Positions 44,328-44,615 of a DNA stretch of 44,615 nt are shown one piece after another (the stretch's first letter is position 1; every line of letters begins with the position of its first letter). The DNA is taken from the NCBI GenBank assembly GCA_947463065.1, contig CANHSF010000003.1, forward strand, positions 1 through 44,615, read 5' to 3'. The notes beneath the pieces are model-generated. The model saw only the letters and a program-made list of their open reading frames with translations. It did no database searches and had not been told where the DNA came from. The stretch is from Flavobacteriales bacterium (GTDB taxonomy: Bacteria > Bacteroidota > Bacteroidia > Flavobacteriales_D > Sanyastnellaceae). The translations under genes and the position numbers were made by a program.

Positions 44328-44615
44328 GTAAGGCTTCAACCGGGGTGAGGCGGTCGATATCCAAATCCAAAATTTGTTCTCGGATTTGCGCCAAAGTTGG
44401 GTCATCCAGTTGGAAGAAACTCAATTGCAGATTTTCCTTGGCCACTTGTCCTGCGGTTTCTTTGCGCCGTTCTGTTTGATGCGACTTTTCCAATTCCACC
44501 AGCATTTGCTTGGCACGCTCCAACACCACAACAGGCATTCCGGCCAACTTGGCCACATGAATCCCGAAACTGTGATTGCTGCCGCCTTTCATTAATTTTC
44601 TCAAGAAAATGATAC
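44284..44615 (-). CDS. mutS: DNA mismatch repair protein MutS (3' end only)
   Basis: The window holds the last part of a long gene running off the right edge, read as 'IIFLRKLMKGGSNHSFGIHV' then 'AKLAGMPVVVLERAKQMLVELE'. This matches the end of the MutS ATPase domain, where 'SFGIHVAKLAGMP' is diagnostic, followed by the helical C-terminus 'LTPVEALLKLSEIRRILG'. MutS recognises mismatches and recruits MutL. The first part of the gene is outside the window. The last 44 nt are also coding on the other strand. Confidence 0.95.
   Translation of the reverse strand, partial: IIFLRKLMKGGSNHSFGIHVAKLAGMPVVVLERAKQMLVELEKSHQTERRKETAGQVAKENLQLSFFQLDDPTLAQIREQILDLDIDRLTPVEALLKLSEIRRILGAKA

Noticed and set aside
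1-44615. Mobile element, prophage, CRISPR array, tRNA or rRNA
   Set aside because: I saw no transposase, integrase, phage gene, regular repeat array or tRNA/rRNA-like sequence on either strand.

Overview
This window comes from a chromosome of a Bacteroidota bacterium, most likely a Flavobacteriales- or Cytophagales-type lineage of mid GC content. The evidence is a type IX secretion/gliding cluster (PorP/SprF, GldJ, PorU, PorV), several proteins with type IX C-terminal sorting domains, and Bacteroidota-type promoters (TTG, about 20 nt, then TAnnTT(T/C)G) that often end only 4-9 nt before the start codon. No Shine-Dalgarno sites stand out. I see no rRNA, tRNA, CRISPR array, insertion sequence or prophage. 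Genes are tightly packed, with several 1-4 nt overlaps.

Layout. 1-6 kb (+): the end of a secreted type IX cargo protein, a 331-nt gap, then a run of GH3-family adenylate-forming enzyme, VWA-domain protein and uridine kinase, followed by an ArsC-like protein and an EamA transporter. 6-14 kb (-): a TonB-dependent receptor behind a TPP riboswitch (predicted thiamin uptake receptor), rsgA, two photolyase/cryptochrome-family genes flanking a small TIGR03643-type gene, a MerR regulator and an M23 peptidase. 14-22 kb: alaS, an 843-aa secreted protein of unknown function, a DUF5684-like membrane protein, a small lipoprotein, a LuxE-like adenylate-forming protein, and a short promoter/micro-ORF/terminator unit whose reading frame looks broken. 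22-34 kb: a sorting-domain protein, tyrS, murF, gldJ and porP/sprF on the minus strand; porU, porV and ispF on the plus strand. 34-43 kb (-): an alpha-glucan operon transcribed as GH31 alpha-glucosidase, glgE, maltokinase, glgB and a small secreted beta-rich protein. 43-44.6 kb: a GT87/DUF2029-like membrane protein converging on the 3' end of mutS.

How the genes work together. The glycan operon encodes the GlgE route: maltokinase makes maltose-1-phosphate, GlgE polymerises it into linear alpha-1,4-glucan, and GlgB branches it. Trehalose synthase (TreS), the usual source of maltose, is not in the window; a GH31 glucosidase occupies the first position instead. PorU and PorV form the cell-surface end of the type IX system, where sorting domains such as those on the proteins at 2-889 and 21977-22897 are removed. 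The TPP riboswitch begins immediately downstream of a well-formed promoter, so thiamin status probably controls the receptor.

The most interesting points are the TPP-riboswitch/TonB receptor unit, the TreS-less GlgE operon with GH31, the apparently frameshifted 28-residue micro-ORF with its own promoter and terminator, a TyrRS whose HIGH motif reads GVGN, and near-leaderless promoter architecture that fixes several start codons. I found no clear evidence of a wholly new multi-gene system. All family calls were made by eye from the translated sequences, with no database search.
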